A stretch of DNA of 64,000 nt from Amaranthus tricolor (Eukaryota; Streptophyta; Magnoliopsida; Caryophyllales; Amaranthaceae), in contig NC_080055.1 in the NCBI RefSeq assembly GCF_026212465.1, positions 16,173,214 through 16,237,213 on the forward strand, read 5' to 3'. Positions 1 through 12,055 of the stretch are shown here, in pieces. Numbering within the stretch: position 1 is the stretch's first letter; every line of letters starts with the position of its first letter. The position numbers and the translations under genes are program-made. The notes beneath the pieces are model-generated. The model was given only the letters and a program-made list of their open reading frames with translations, did not search any database and was not told where the DNA came from.

Positions 1-230
1 AGATTGACTCAACAAGTAGTTTAGCTAAATGTAAAAAGTGAGCTTCTATTTTAATTCAGTTTAAAATTTCGGTTTTCGGTTTTTAGTATGCTTAAATCTA
101 ATCCAAACTCAAATATTTCGGTTTTGAAAATTCCAAAACAATTTATAAAAAAGTCTAAACCATATTTCTTATTCGATTTTGGATTGGTTTAGTTTGCGGT
201 TTTATCCGAATAACTTTCACCCCTACTCCT
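1..230. repeat. Dispersed AT-rich repeat, first copy
   Basis: This segment closely resembles 29930-30110 plus 30255-30285: both carry the same run through 'caacaagtagttta', 'ttcggttttcggtttttagtat' type words and end near 'aataactttca'. The second copy is interrupted by a small insertion. It contains no credible coding sequence and looks like an old non-autonomous transposon or a retroelement flank. The left end lies outside the window. Confidence 0.6.
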
Positions 231-2045
231 CATTCTCAATGGGATAGTCTAACAATTGTCCATTCATCCCATATTTAAAACTTATATTACAATATTTGTT
301 TAACTTTTTGAACTTGTACATTTGTTGTTTGTTACTAATAGCGAACAAATACCATATCTCAGATTTGAAATAAAGACGTTTATTTTGGGAATTGAAATTT
401 ATCAAGATTTATGTTGGAAATTTTTTTTTTTGATAAAAATCCTCATTTTCTTTAAAATTTCAAATCATGTGTAGGTGGCAATTGGGCGATATTGGAACGG
501 TATTGGGGGGCCCAAATTGGATAGGGATACTGATTATTGAGTTTATTTTACACTGTAAGGGATCATTCTTATATCATTTGGGCTCAAATTAGTTCCACTG
601 TCAATAAGTCAAATTGATTTTCCTTTCGATAAGCTTTGTATAGGACCATCTTACCATAAGATGAGGTAATATAGTCAATTTATTTTCTAATTATTGATTA
701 CTTTTGAGGTTAATTATTTTAAAATTATAAGTAATTAGTTTAAAAATATAATTGGTCAATTCAAGATTTTAAATATAAGTATCAATTTGAAATGTTAAAA
801 TAAAATAATCACTTTAAAAATATAAGTAATAACTTTAAGACAATAGTTAATTACTTTAAAATTATAAGAGATCACTTTATAGTTATAAATGATCACTTTA
901 AAATTGTAAATATACACTGCACTGGTCCAATACTAATCATCTCATTTTAAAATTTTTATTTTTGCTTTTTCTCTATTTGAGATATGACTTTTGGAATTGC
1001 CAATTACAACATACCGCGTCATATCTCATAGTTCGATGTTTTTATTCTTCATAAGTTTAAAATATTTTTCTTTCTCGTTAAAATTACTACATCACAAATA
1101 ACAATCAGATATTATGTAGCAATTTCATTTATAAAGTAATCTATTTAGTTGTTCAGATAAAATTATCAACTTTTAATTTGAAATATGGGCCGCTTATGTA
1201 ATATGAAAGTAGTAAAAATTTACCCCAATTCTTGATCAGCTTGTCTTGTATGAGATCGTGTAATAATGAGACAACCTCAATAAGAAGCTCATAACCTAAA
1301 AGTTTTCATAATTGGACTATTTAACCTAACTATGAGGCATGTCTCACGGTGAGACCGTCTCATACAAAAATTTGTGATTCTTGATTGAGATGCTCTCATT
1401 GGGAGACCTCTTATTAATCAGCTGATACATTAATTAAACGGTTATAATTCCTAAAACTAAGTATATTATATTGTTACATTGTTGGTTAAGTGTAATCTAA
1501 TTAATTAATATTTTTTATATACTTTATAATTTGGGCTAATTATATGGAAATATCTCATGGTGAGACGGTCTCATTCAAGGTGTGCATAGGTGACATATGA
1601 AAAAACAAGAAACGTTAATGTAACAAGTTTAGTAAAATAAAAAGAAATATTATAGTTTATTATTATTAGTAATGAGGTATTTAATTAGCTTAATTGATCT
1701 GATATAAACTTAGTTTACACTTGTTAAAAAATTAAGTTGATAATGTTACTATATATTAGTTTGGTACACGAGTAATTGATATCGAAATGACCTATCCTAG
1801 AATATCAAACCCACATAGAATAATTATAACTTTTTTATTATGTAAAAAAATGTATGTCATTATGTAAGTATACTATCTAGGAGTCCTAGTTGAGATAATC
1901 AACGTCTAGTTAGATGGTAGAGAATGGATTTTGATGTCACGAGAGTGGAATGTTAGATTATATGAGATGGAATAGGAATGATTCCTTATTGATAAGTTTT
2001 GAATTATGTTTTATGAATGGAATGAGTCCCTTATTAATTAGATAT
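231..2045. other. Intergenic DNA with degenerate repeats and MITE relics
   Basis: No gene is recognisable. Positions about 690-920 hold a degenerate array of roughly 25-bp units built on 'atcactttaaaattataagt'. Positions 1229-1375 are bounded by inverted copies of a 'cttgtatgagatcgt'/'gagaccgtctcatacaa' sequence, and 1375-1590 repeats the GAGACNGTCTCA motif, so one or two short MITE relics are likely. Target duplications were not resolved. Confidence 0.4.
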
Positions 2046-2049
2046 TAAG

Positions 2050-3101
2050 TTCATTGTTTATTATGACTCCACTGGATTGGTATCCCAGTTGGTTTAGTTC
2101 CCGGAGGCATGGATCAAGTGTTTTTTAGTTGTTGTACGGGAGTATGATCATACTTTTCCATTGGGTGCCGGCATGGCCGTCACCGTCCTTGGCTGAGGTG
2201 TTGCCATGTGGGTCTTGTAAACCCCAATATGGTGGCCTCTTGTCACATAAGAGAATATATGAAATCAAAGAAGAGAAGGAAAATGATGAAGGCATTGAGA
2301 AGTACATCGAAATGAGAAATAGTTGGAGTTGATACTTACATAGTGGAATGTCTCCTTTATCTTGTTATGTGGATTGATTCTGGGTCATATATATAACATG
2401 TTGTTAGTTACTGACGTGAACTGTTTGTTTTCGTTGTTGATAGCTCGTCTTTGATGGCCCTGCTATGACGCGTTGGTCTATGATCTTACGTTGAGCAGCG
2501 GGGACATCATAGATAGACATTACAGGTGATGGAGCTTCTATGCATTGCTTATGGGGGAATGAGTAAGAGTCTTGAAGTGTGCAATAATCTTATTGTTTTG
2601 ACTTTACCTGTAGTTCATTCAGGTTGTTTATGTTTTTAGTTTGAAGCACATGTCCTCCTTTTTTGTATAAGTTATTTATGCTGCGTTGTTTTTGTGGTTT
2701 GTATGATTTAAATAGCTATCGTTCTTTTTCTTTCTTCAAACTCAAGTGTTTACTTTGGAACCACGATCCATGTTTAGCATGTCGACAGAGGATTAGGTGA
2801 TGAACGTTCCGCTGTGATATTTTGTTACAAGGCCGATGTTGCCTCTTCTTGATTATGTTTTAGTGCGCGTTTATTTTCTTTTGGTGCGTCCAATTTCAAG
2901 GCAGATGCTGCCAAATTTTCCGCATGATTTTTTTTGGAAGTTTTTCTATAATCCCTTTGATTAAATCAATCAAACTTAACCATTTTTTCTTTTCCTTTTC
3001 TTTATTTTTATTTCTATTTATATTAAATGTAACACCCGAATTTCCTCCGTTCCCTTGCGGTTTTGGTTCCGTTTAGAGAGTCGAAAATTCAAGAGTGTTA
3101 C
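2050..3101 (+). mobile_element. 3' part of a long gypsy-type LTR
   Basis: The segment aligns by eye with the last kilobase of the long LTR at 24167-27921. Shared features are the words around 'gtgggtcttg.aaacccc', 'tgttagttac', 'ctatgat..t', 'gagcagc', 'gcattgctt.ggggga' and the same last 75 bases, an imperfect hairpin starting TGTAACACCCGAATTTCC and ending in GTGTTACA. It is more diverged than the other copy and no matching 5' part was found upstream, so it is either 5'-truncated or too diverged to trace. The small ORF at 2129-2332 lies inside it and is not considered a gene. Confidence 0.6.
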
Positions 3102-4155
3102 ATTACCTCATCACATAGGAAGTTTGGCATATATGGGTAAGTTTTACTTCATGAAATAGGAAGGTCTTTATGTAAAAATCAATTTTACTTCATGACAAAG
3201 GAAAGTTTTCATACAACTACTAGTTTTCCTTCATGGGTATTCCATATATGCAAGTTATTGTTCGAATTTCATACTAAATCATTTAAAACGTTTCAAAGTA
3301 ATACTTATATCATTAACTTAATACTTGTACACATGATATTCTTATGAATCAATATCCCTTTGATACAAAACCCTTGCCATTAAAGAAAGAAAAAAACTTA
3401 AATCATTCAACATTTCATTTAAAATAATCAACCAAGAGAGTCATTTAACAAACTACACGTAAGTAGTTTAATGAAGCATTTTTCCATAAGAAGTAAGGAT
3501 CAGATTTACGTAAAGATTTTTAATATATAACTTCTCTTCAAACACTAATACCATATGAATAAACTCTTTGATTAGATCTGAATTTTATCATGATAACACT
3601 TCATTACATAAAATCAATTTAAAAAAAAGTACGTGAGTTCAAATCTTTAACCAACACTTTGACTTGCAATATCAACTTAATTCAGTACTTTAAAACCTCA
3701 AAAAACTTTATCAGACACCAAAGCATATCGCTTAAAATATAAATCAACCACAAGATTACAGTTCAAATATTCATCCAGTTGTACATGATAATTAAATATT
3801 TATTTTCAATAAGATTAAGAATAATGTGTGTACCTTAAGACTATTAATGTAACAGGTGCAGCAGTCTCGATGTATAATTCACACTAATAATAATGTTTAC
3901 AATAAATAATGCGAAAGTCTAAAATTCCAAACTACTAACATTGCATTAAAATTTAAAAATATTAAAAAAACATAAGTTTAAAATATTATAAATGAGAGAA
4001 TAACACATAATATTTTCTCAAAACATAATAAAAGCATAAATATACCATAATCATGAAAGTCATTAAGTAAAATAAGATACAGCTAAGTTCTCAATAAATA
4101 GAAAATGTTGCGGCTTGGATCGAAAACTGAAGCTAAACCTTCTACAAATTACTGT
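3102..4155. other. AT-rich DNA without recognisable gene
   Basis: There are no convincing ORFs. Short direct repeats of 'ttacttcatga.a.aggaa' occur at about 3148-3235. The segment directly abuts the CACTA element, whose TGT target site lies at 4153-4155. No primer binding site follows the LTR end at 3101, so this is not obviously the internal domain of a retrotransposon. Confidence 0.4.
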
Positions 4156-4420
4156 CACTAGTGGAAAAAACCTTGTTTGCTGCGGTTTTTTTGGCCATTT
4201 TTTACTGCGGTTTTGGCCCCCAGCAATAGTGATAGCAACAAATGTCCTACTTTAAATGTTGCGGTTAGAAACCGCAGCAAATAAGGGCATTATTTGCTGC
4301 GGTCAACACAAAACCGCAGCAAATAAAGAGAGGTATTTGCTGCGGTCAGAGGCAAAACCACAGCAAATAAGTGGGGCAATATTTGCTGCGGTTTTGCCCC
4401 TGACCGCAGCAAAAACTTCT
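4156..4420. repeat. CACTA left subterminal repeat region
   Basis: Starting at the terminal CACTA, the motif TGCTGCGGT and its complement ACCGCAGCA recur about ten times with short spacers, many as head-to-head pairs able to form hairpins. In En/Spm-type elements such clustered motifs are the binding sites for the element-encoded DNA-binding protein and define transposition competence. The motif matches that at the right end. Confidence 0.85.
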
Positions 4421-4572
4421 ATTTTTTTTTTCTTTTTCCGTTTTATCCTTATAATAATCCAATAATAATACAATGTAATAACAGTGATTAATCCATAGAT
4501 AATCACATATAATCAACAATAATCTCTTCGTAATAATAAACTCTCGCTCGTATATATAATATAATATTATGT

Positions 4573-5446
<874 letters not shown>

Positions 5447-5796
5447 CATTAAAGTATAAAAAATAATCTATACTAATTACAATTTATCAAGGACAAATAT
5501 TAGCAAGATATGCGGCAATCTTGTCTTTTAATTCGCGCATCTCTCCACTTCTCAAAGGGCGTGTTTCCGTCGGAATGTCGTTTAAAACCTATAATATAAT
5601 ATAAAAATAAAAGATTAATATATAAACATTAGATTTTACCAATAATTATTTAATTAAGAACGTAACAAATACTTACGGCATCTATATTTTCGACTCCAAA
5701 CTCCTTCACGGATTTTATAATATCGTCCTTATACTTCAGCGCGTAGTAGCCGCATTCAACAGAAGAAGAAGGTTGTTGAAAGCACTAAGAGAAAAT

Positions 5797-7612
5797 AGAT
5801 GTTAGTGCCAAAAACGGTTAAAAACGCATAAAATGGCAACTTAACACGTAATTTCTAGCATATGACTACGATTTTCAATTCTAACCACTTCAACACATTA
5901 ATATACACCAAATAGTGTTTTTTGCCAAGTTTCTTGCAAAACAAACCAAGTTTGAGCAACTTTACGCGCGAAAGTGTCAAAAACGGTTAAAAACGCATAA
6001 AATCGCAACTTAACACGTAATTTCTAGCATATGACTATGATTTTAAATTCTAACCACTTCAACACAATAATATATACCAAATAGTGTTGTGTGCCAAGTT
6101 TCGTGCATAACAAACCAAGTTTGACCTACTTTACGCGCAAAAGTGCCAAAAATGCTTTAAAACGCATAAAATCTCAACTTAACACGTAATTTCTAGCATA
6201 TGACTATGAATTTCAATTCTAACCACTTCAACACAATAATATATACCAAATAGTGTTGTGCCCCAAGTTTCGTGCATAACAAACCAAGTTTGAGCTATTT
6301 TACGCGCGAAATTGACAAAAACGCTTAAAAACGTGTAAAATCGCAACTTAACAGTAATTTCTAGCATATGACTATGATTTTAAATTCTATCCACTTCCAC
6401 AAAATAATATATACCAATAATTTATAGCAAATCTGATACAAATGTGGTTGTATGAAATGAAGATACCAAAGGAGCCCACACAAGGCTGCATACAGACCTC
6501 ATGACACAGCAGCAAACTAGTGACCAGACCACCTTGCACGACACGTGGAGACTAAACCTATGCATCCAAGACCTAGGCTAAAGTGGAAATGGAATCTTGG
6601 TACTTGGATCTAGCTATCAAGGTCCTTAAACCATTCTAACAATCCCCGTGGACTCCTAGAAGCTGAGCTGAAGGAGGGCTGCACACAAGGCTGCATACAG
6701 ACCTTACGACACAGCAGCAAACTAGTGACCAGACCACCTTGCACGACACGTGGAGACTAAACCTATGCATCCAGGACCTAGGCTAAAGTGGAAATGGAAT
6801 CTCAGTACTTGGATCTAGCTATCAAGGTCCTTAAACCATTCTAACAATCCCCGTGGTCTCCTAGAAGCTGAGCTAAAGGAGGGCTGCTCGACAGTTTGCT
6901 AGATCAGGATTGTCTAAGTGTTTGTGGTTGTTTCGTGTTCTTTTCATGATCATTTGTAGTTTTTGTCTGTGTCATTAATCAAAGCTTCCGCACAAAATTA
7001 ATCCTTGCATAACGAAGGCCTTAATCAGCCCCGGTTTCGCATCAAAACCAAGTTTCAGCTACTTTATGCGCAAAAGTGTTAAAAACAGTTAAAAACGCAT
7101 AAAATGGCAACTTAACACGTAATTTCTAGCATATGACTACGATTTTCAATTCTAAAAACTTCAACACAATAATATATACCAAATAGTGTTGTGTGCCAAG
7201 TTTTGTGCAAAACAAACCAAGTTTGAGCTACTTTACGCGCGAAAGTGTCAAAAACGGTTAAAAACGCATAAAATCGCAACTTAACATGTAATTTCTAGCA
7301 TATGACTATGATTTTGAATTCTAACCACTTCAACACAATAATATATACCAAATAGTGTTGTGTGCCAAGTTTCGTGCATAACAAACCAAGTTTGAGCTAC
7401 TTTACGCGCGAAATTGACAAAAACGTTTAAAAACGCATAAAATCGCAACTTAACACGTAATTTCTAGCATATGACTATGATTTTCAATTCTAACAACTTC
7501 AACACAATAATATCTACCAAATAGTGTTGTGTGCCAAGTTTCGTGCAAAACAAACCAAGTTTGAGCTACTTTACGCGCGAAAGTGCCAAAAACGGTTAAA
7601 AACGCATAAAAT
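5797..7612. repeat. 169-bp tandem repeat array (seven units, split by a solo LTR)
   Basis: The landmark ATTTCTAGCATATGACTA recurs at 5851, 6020, 6189 and 6357 and again at 7122, 7291 and 7460, a regular 168-169 bp period. Each unit also contains 'cacaataatatataccaaatagtg' type sequence and 'tttacgcgcgaaa', 'gttaaaaacgcataaaat'. The array lies in an intron of the CACTA gene between the two catalytic Ulp1 exons. A solo LTR (6434-7044) interrupts it after the fourth unit. ORFs at 6179-6367 and 7450-7674 are frames through the repeat. Confidence 0.9.
6434..7044 (+). mobile_element. Solo LTR, same family as the LTR at 62643-63567
   Basis: It begins TGATACAAATG and ends CGCATCA, matching the TGATGCAAATG start and CGCATCA end of the LTR at 62643. 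Flanks AAATC (6429-6433) and AAACC (7045-7049) agree at four of five positions, a plausible decayed target duplication. Inside, a block of about 205 bp beginning 'cacacaaggctgcatacaga' is duplicated in tandem (about 6475 and 6683). Relative to the other copy it lacks the middle roughly 380 bp. No internal domain is attached, so unequal recombination between two LTRs is the likely origin. Confidence 0.78.
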
Positions 7613-7902
7613 CGAATTTGTGTACCTTTATTGCTGTCGAAATGTGGCTCTGGATGTAGATCCCATTTGTCCACGCACTTTTTTCATTATGCTGAAACGC
7701 ATGGGAAAAGTAATACTATTTATATATCTATATAACACTTAATAAAATCAACTTGGTAAAATAATTAATATTATGTACGCATTCAACAACGCTTTGAATT
7801 TTGTGTTATGAGGCGGGCTTTGAGGTTTTTGTAATGAGTCGAAGACGTGCACAGTGTTCGTTAAAGGACATATGACCAAAAGTATCCAATGCAAACTACA
7901 AA

Positions 7903-9101
7903 TGTAGAAATGCAAATAGATGATCGAATGCAACAAGAGGGGGGGTGAATTGTTGTGTATTATGTTTAAGATTTTTGCCTCTAATTTTTCCGGAATTATA
8001 ATAAAATAAAACTTAAAATTAAAATGAAAAAGATAAAAGGAGACAATGATTTTACGTGGAAACCTTCTCGGCCTAATAAGAAGTAAAAACCACGACCCCC
8101 CGGGATTTCAAAATTCTCACTATGTTTTAGGCAATCAATTACAATCACATTAAACAATTTGCTTCACTTGAAGCTTCTCTATTCTAGGCCTACTTCTCTT
8201 TTTCTCTTCTCTTTCTCTTCTCTTTCTCTTTCTCTTTCTCTTCTCACGCTTCTATTGAAGCTTCTCTATTTCCCTAGACTTCCCTTAAGTCTAGTTACAA
8301 CAAAACACACAAATACCCTTACAAGGACAAATTCTCAAAAGGATAAAAATTAAATAATTTCTTTAAGAAAAATATAATAAATTAATTGGCATTTAAAAAT
8401 TGAAAATATTTTTCTTAATTGATCTCCCTTAATGGACACTCTCGGATTATTTTTAGTTTGAGCATAGTCCCTCCTATTTATAGTGGGAACAGCCAGCAGT
8501 TACCTTAGACACACCTACCACTATCCTTCACGTTCTTAAAAGAAAAAGATAGTGGTCTTGCCAAAAAATAAACGTCCGGCTGTCATTTGCTCAAAGAGAA
8601 AAACGGTTTCCTCAAGTTAAAAATAGCATAGGAATTAAAACACAAGATCCTAAATAATAGGAGATCTCAATCTTAAAAAGAATAAGTCTTAGGCTATTTT
8701 TAGATAACCTAAAAATAGTTTTGCCAACCAATTTATAAAAAAATTAAGCAATTAATTTAATTTTTAACCGTTACGTCAACTTAAAAATGAAAAATAATTA
8801 ATTCGCAATTTTCCAGCCGATGTTTTTCTCCAGACCTGCGACGTGGGAACAGTGTACTGTCTCCATCTACAACTTCTGTCAGATTGTCAACTTTAGGAAC
8901 AGTAGACCGTCTGTCTACTTTTAACGTCCTAAGCATTTATCTAACTTCTTGGATATTCTAAGACACGTACAACTTCCACGAACCAAGTCATAGGCTTCAT
9001 CAACGATTTCAACAAAATCGGATATTCACCTACAAAACAATCTCTAAAACATGTTTGTTTATTTAAAAGTGAAGTCATCATCAAAACCTAAGAGGCCAAC
9101 A
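7903..9101 (-). repeat. 3' LTR of the minus-strand copia element
   Basis: On the minus strand it starts TGTTGGCCTCTTAGG at 9101 and ends CTACA at 7903, giving TG...CA ends. It carries a CT-rich stretch (about 8190-8250) and a C-run (7938). A TATA-like 'ctatttatag' on the plus strand at about 8470-8482 (TATAAATAG on the coding strand) is a likely promoter element. Confidence 0.93.
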
Positions 9102-9115
9102 AATTCCCCCTTTTT
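9102..9115 (-). other. Polypurine tract of the minus-strand copia element
   Basis: Read on the minus strand the sequence is CAAAAAGGGGGAATT directly before the 3' LTR, the usual position and composition of the plus-strand primer for reverse transcription. The same tract precedes the 3' LTR of the plus-strand copy. Confidence 0.85.
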
Positions 9116-9901
9116 GATGAAGACAAACTTATAAACAAACTTAAGTAAAATAGAGTAAAACAAAATTTTTAGAGCATACTAGAGATTAAAGCAACTCTAA
9201 ATAACTTAGCAAATCAACTCGTTACAATATAATTTGCCAAGCATGCATAAAACAATTTACTCTATATTAAAAACATAATATCAAATATGTTTTCAAATAA
9301 TTTTCCAAAAACAGTTAAATTAAATTAACAGAAATCCAAATTAACACACAAATCCATAAGTATTATAAAAAGTAACAGCTTTGAAGAAAACAAATTCAGA
9401 ACAACACTTAATCAAAGTATTCATAAACTTAACAACACAGATGATTTTTAAGCTGGTTTCATAATCATTCATAATCACAATCATCACTAATCATTCATAA
9501 TCACAATCATCACACTTATGCACATTAACTTCCATTATTGTAGCAATATAAATCAATAAAGATATGGAAACTGTGTATTCACAGCTTCTCTTAAGTTTGT
9601 GCATTTCTTCCCCCTTTTGTCATCAATCAAAAAGAATTAGGAATATCAAACCACACCACAAACCATATAGATTTGTCATTGAGGAAAACAAGAAACAGTA
9701 AACGAAAGCATGCACCATAAATAGCAGTCCAAATATGCATATAGTTAATCATCACAGACCAGAAATAAAAACAAGAAAGAAATTGTAGCAGTTGTTCAAC
9801 AAAAAAAATACAATTTTGTACCCCATATGATACAAAACCAAAAGTGAAATTGTTTGATAAATGTTAGAGCCAACAAATCAGTAAAAACATGAGAAGAGGA
9901 A
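9116..9901 (-). other. 3' non-coding region of the minus-strand copia element
   Basis: About 780 bases lie between the end of the env-like ORF and the polypurine tract. No ORF is supported. The homologous stretch in the plus-strand copy is 58773-59540, also non-coding. Confidence 0.7.
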
Positions 9902-11578
9902 TCAAGGAGCAGTCTCTTCTTCATCTATGTATTCGGTCTGCACTTCAACAGTATCCAACTTTGCACCAAGACGGTTCTCCATCAGGGTAAGTTGATCAAC
10001 GATTGAGGCAAGTAAGACTCGAATTTCATCTTGAAAAGCAGTAAATTGAGACTGTAGGTCATGGATCTTAGAGAGTATGAAGTTTGAAGAAGCTGTAGGA
10101 ACAAAATTAGGATTAGCACAACCAGTACCTGGTGAAGACTGAAATGGTGGTGGTGTAAAGTGAATAGGTGATTGAGGTGGTAATGGAATTTGATGTGGTG
10201 GTGGAGTGGTTGGCTTGGGAGAAGGAGGTTTATTAGATGTAGACTCAGGTATGGTGTCAGATGTGGTTTCATCAACCATAGTAGCCTTGCGTTTCGAAGC
10301 TAACCTCCTACTCTTCCTCTGAATTAACTTAGCCTTTTTCCTCATTCCTATCACAATCTCTTCATCACTTGAATCACTGTAGAGATTGTGATGAACATTA
10401 TCTTCCAAGGCGTCCTCTTGTTCTCCTGGTTCCCCCTTACTTGCTTCTCCACCCTGTTCCCCTTTTTTTCTTTTTTCAACGTTGTCAGTGGGAACAGGTT
10501 CTTGCTCCTTCTTTTCTTTTTCCTCCTTCCTTGATTTCTCCTTTTCCTCCTCTTTTTCCTCCTCAACCCCTTCCTCTTCTGATTCGATTTCAACAACCTC
10601 CTCTAAATCATGCAATAACATCCCCTCATCATTTAGTTTTAGGTGCAAATTTTGTAAACATTTAGCACCTATTTTTATGTTAGGACCCATTGGGAACTCC
10701 AAACCTTCCAAAGATACATCAAATTTTCTAAGAAACCAAGTTAATAGTCCTCCATAACCAACAAAACTTTTCTTTTCAATGAAATCAGATAAATGAGAGA
10801 TCATCAATGATGGAAAATTTATCTTAATATGATTTGCCATGCAGTAAATTAAGGTGGCATCACGCAAACTCACTTCACTACGTTTGGAATTTCTTGGTAA
10901 GATGAATCTGCGTGCAATGTTATACAATAATTTATGCAGAGGAGACAAAACGTTGTGACTAATCTTTCCCTTCTTTTGATCTACCCCTAAAAATTTCAGA
11001 ATTGTTCGTTCATTAATGCCAGAGAATGCTATCTTCGACCCAACATAGTAAGTATCAAATCCAACATTAGGAACATTTAAATATTCCCCCAATATAGCAC
11101 TATTAAATTCTATTTTCACGTTCTTAACAGTACTAGAACACATCCCACAATCATTAGAGAAATTTAAAATAAATTCTCGCATAAGGTTTGGAAAAATTGA
11201 GTTGCAACTAAAATTGGACATCAATACCTCCCATTCTTGATTTTGTAAAATGTCATGCAGTTGAGGAAAATGAGTAGAATCATACAAGTACTTATCTAGC
11301 CCGAACCCAACTGACATCTCTTTTGATACTTCTTCAGCACTGTTAGGATCCGCATGCTTCGAACGCTTGGCTATCCTAGAAGATGAACCACCTTTTGGAG
11401 TGGGGATTTGGCGTTTGGTACCGGCATGCTCAGTGGAGGGTTTAGGTGTTTCTTTTGTAGTTTCAGCAGTTGAGGATGGTGCAGCATCAAGTAAAGGTGG
11501 AGGATGAACCACACTGAGAGGTTGTGGTTGAGAAATTTTACCGGATTTTGGGGTTTTTGAAGATCTTGGGGTTTTCAT
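9902..11578 (-). CDS. Env-like third ORF of SIRE-type copia element (intact)
   Basis: An uninterrupted 558-codon ORF lies downstream of RNase H and upstream of the polypurine tract, on the same strand. Order seen: a Pro/Ser/Lys-rich start (1-80); a globular region (about 90-320) with motifs LHDILQNQEWEVLMSNFSCN, FPNLMREFILNFSNDCGMCS and LRDATLIYCMANHIKINFPS; a Glu/Lys-rich probable coiled coil (about 325-370); a basic patch near KKAKLIQRKSRRLASKRK; a Pro-rich stretch (about 455-490); and a C-terminal amphipathic helix ending EEETAP. Elements of the SIRE group carry an extra 3' ORF called env-like by position. I see no clear signal peptide or transmembrane helix, so an envelope role is not supported by this sequence. 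The globular part may match the plant-transposon protein families found in other retroelements. Confidence 0.8.
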   Translation of the reverse strand: MKTPRSSKTPKSGKISQPQPLSVVHPPPLLDAAPSSTAETTKETPKPSTEHAGTKRQIPTPKGGSSSRIAKRSKHADPNSAEEVSKEMSVGFGLDKYLYDSTHFPQLHDILQNQEWEVLMSNFSCNSIFPNLMREFILNFSNDCGMCSSTVKNVKIEFNSAILGEYLNVPNVGFDTYYVGSKIAFSGINERTILKFLGVDQKKGKISHNVLSPLHKLLYNIARRFILPRNSKRSEVSLRDATLIYCMANHIKINFPSLMISHLSDFIEKKSFVGYGGLLTWFLRKFDVSLEGLEFPMGPNIKIGAKCLQNLHLKLNDEGMLLHDLEEVVEIESEEEGVEEEKEEEKEKSRKEEKEKKEQEPVPTDNVEKRKKGEQGGEASKGEPGEQEDALEDNVHHNLYSDSSDEEIVIGMRKKAKLIQRKSRRLASKRKATMVDETTSDTIPESTSNKPPSPKPTTPPPHQIPLPPQSPIHFTPPPFQSSPGTGCANPNFVPTASSNFILSKIHDLQSQFTAFQDEIRVLLASIVDQLTLMENRLGAKLDTVEVQTEYIDEEETAP

Positions 11579-12055
11579 TTTGATTTTAAAATGCTTTGAG
11601 AAGAAAGGAAGATGACGGTTGCTTGAGGAGGATGAGAAAGCGTGAGTGTTTTGATGTAAGAGAAGGGTTTATAAAGGGTTGAAGTGACGATTACCTAAAG
11701 GTCCAATCCTTTAAATGCTTTAATCATTACATTTGAAATCAAGGATTGATGAAGAGTTGGGACATATCCAAATAAACCAATTCCCATTATTTTTGATTTA
11801 GGTTGACCATATATTAGAAAGAAAATATGAAAAAAATGAATGTTGTTATTATATTATATTATATTAAGAAAAATAATGAACATACACTGCTTTGGTCTGA
11901 TCAAATTAAAACATGCAATCAAGAAAACATTCATAGTACGTACTTTATTAACTGTATACCTGATCCCTTCAATAATTGATTTTCAATAAAGATTTTGTGG
12001 TTGATTTCACCTTTTCAATTTCATGATGCTTCATGGAGAATTCTTGCTTTCAACT

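Larger units (their letters stand above)
5487..7895 (-). pseudogene. CACTA gene, C-terminal part: Ulp1/C48 protease-like exons
   Basis: This is the 3' part of the minus-strand CACTA gene that starts near 20715. Exon 7779-7895 reads HWILLVICP then VFDSL, the His and Asp motifs of Ulp1/SUMO-type cysteine proteases. Exon 5677-5784 reads FQQPSSSVECGYYALKYKDD, with the oxyanion Gln and catalytic Cys of the ECGYY motif. Exon 5487-5588 ends the protein (DIPTETRPLRSGEMRELKDK, then CP and TGA at 5489-5487). Each of these is bounded by acceptor AG and donor GTAAGT or GTACAT. A further exon at about 7622-7694 is probable but ends with a possible in-frame TAA. C48-like domains fused to plant transposon proteins are known. 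Whether this one cleaves anything is unknown, and upstream lesions make the full gene a pseudogene. A nested copia element now separates this part from the 5' exons. Confidence 0.75.

Noticed and set aside
2125..2332. Overlapping 60- and 67-codon ORFs on opposite strands
   Set aside because: Both lie inside the 3' part of a long LTR and have no motif support.
8159..8353. 64-codon ORF rich in Leu, Phe and Ser
   Set aside because: It reads through the CT-rich tract of a copia LTR on the antisense strand.
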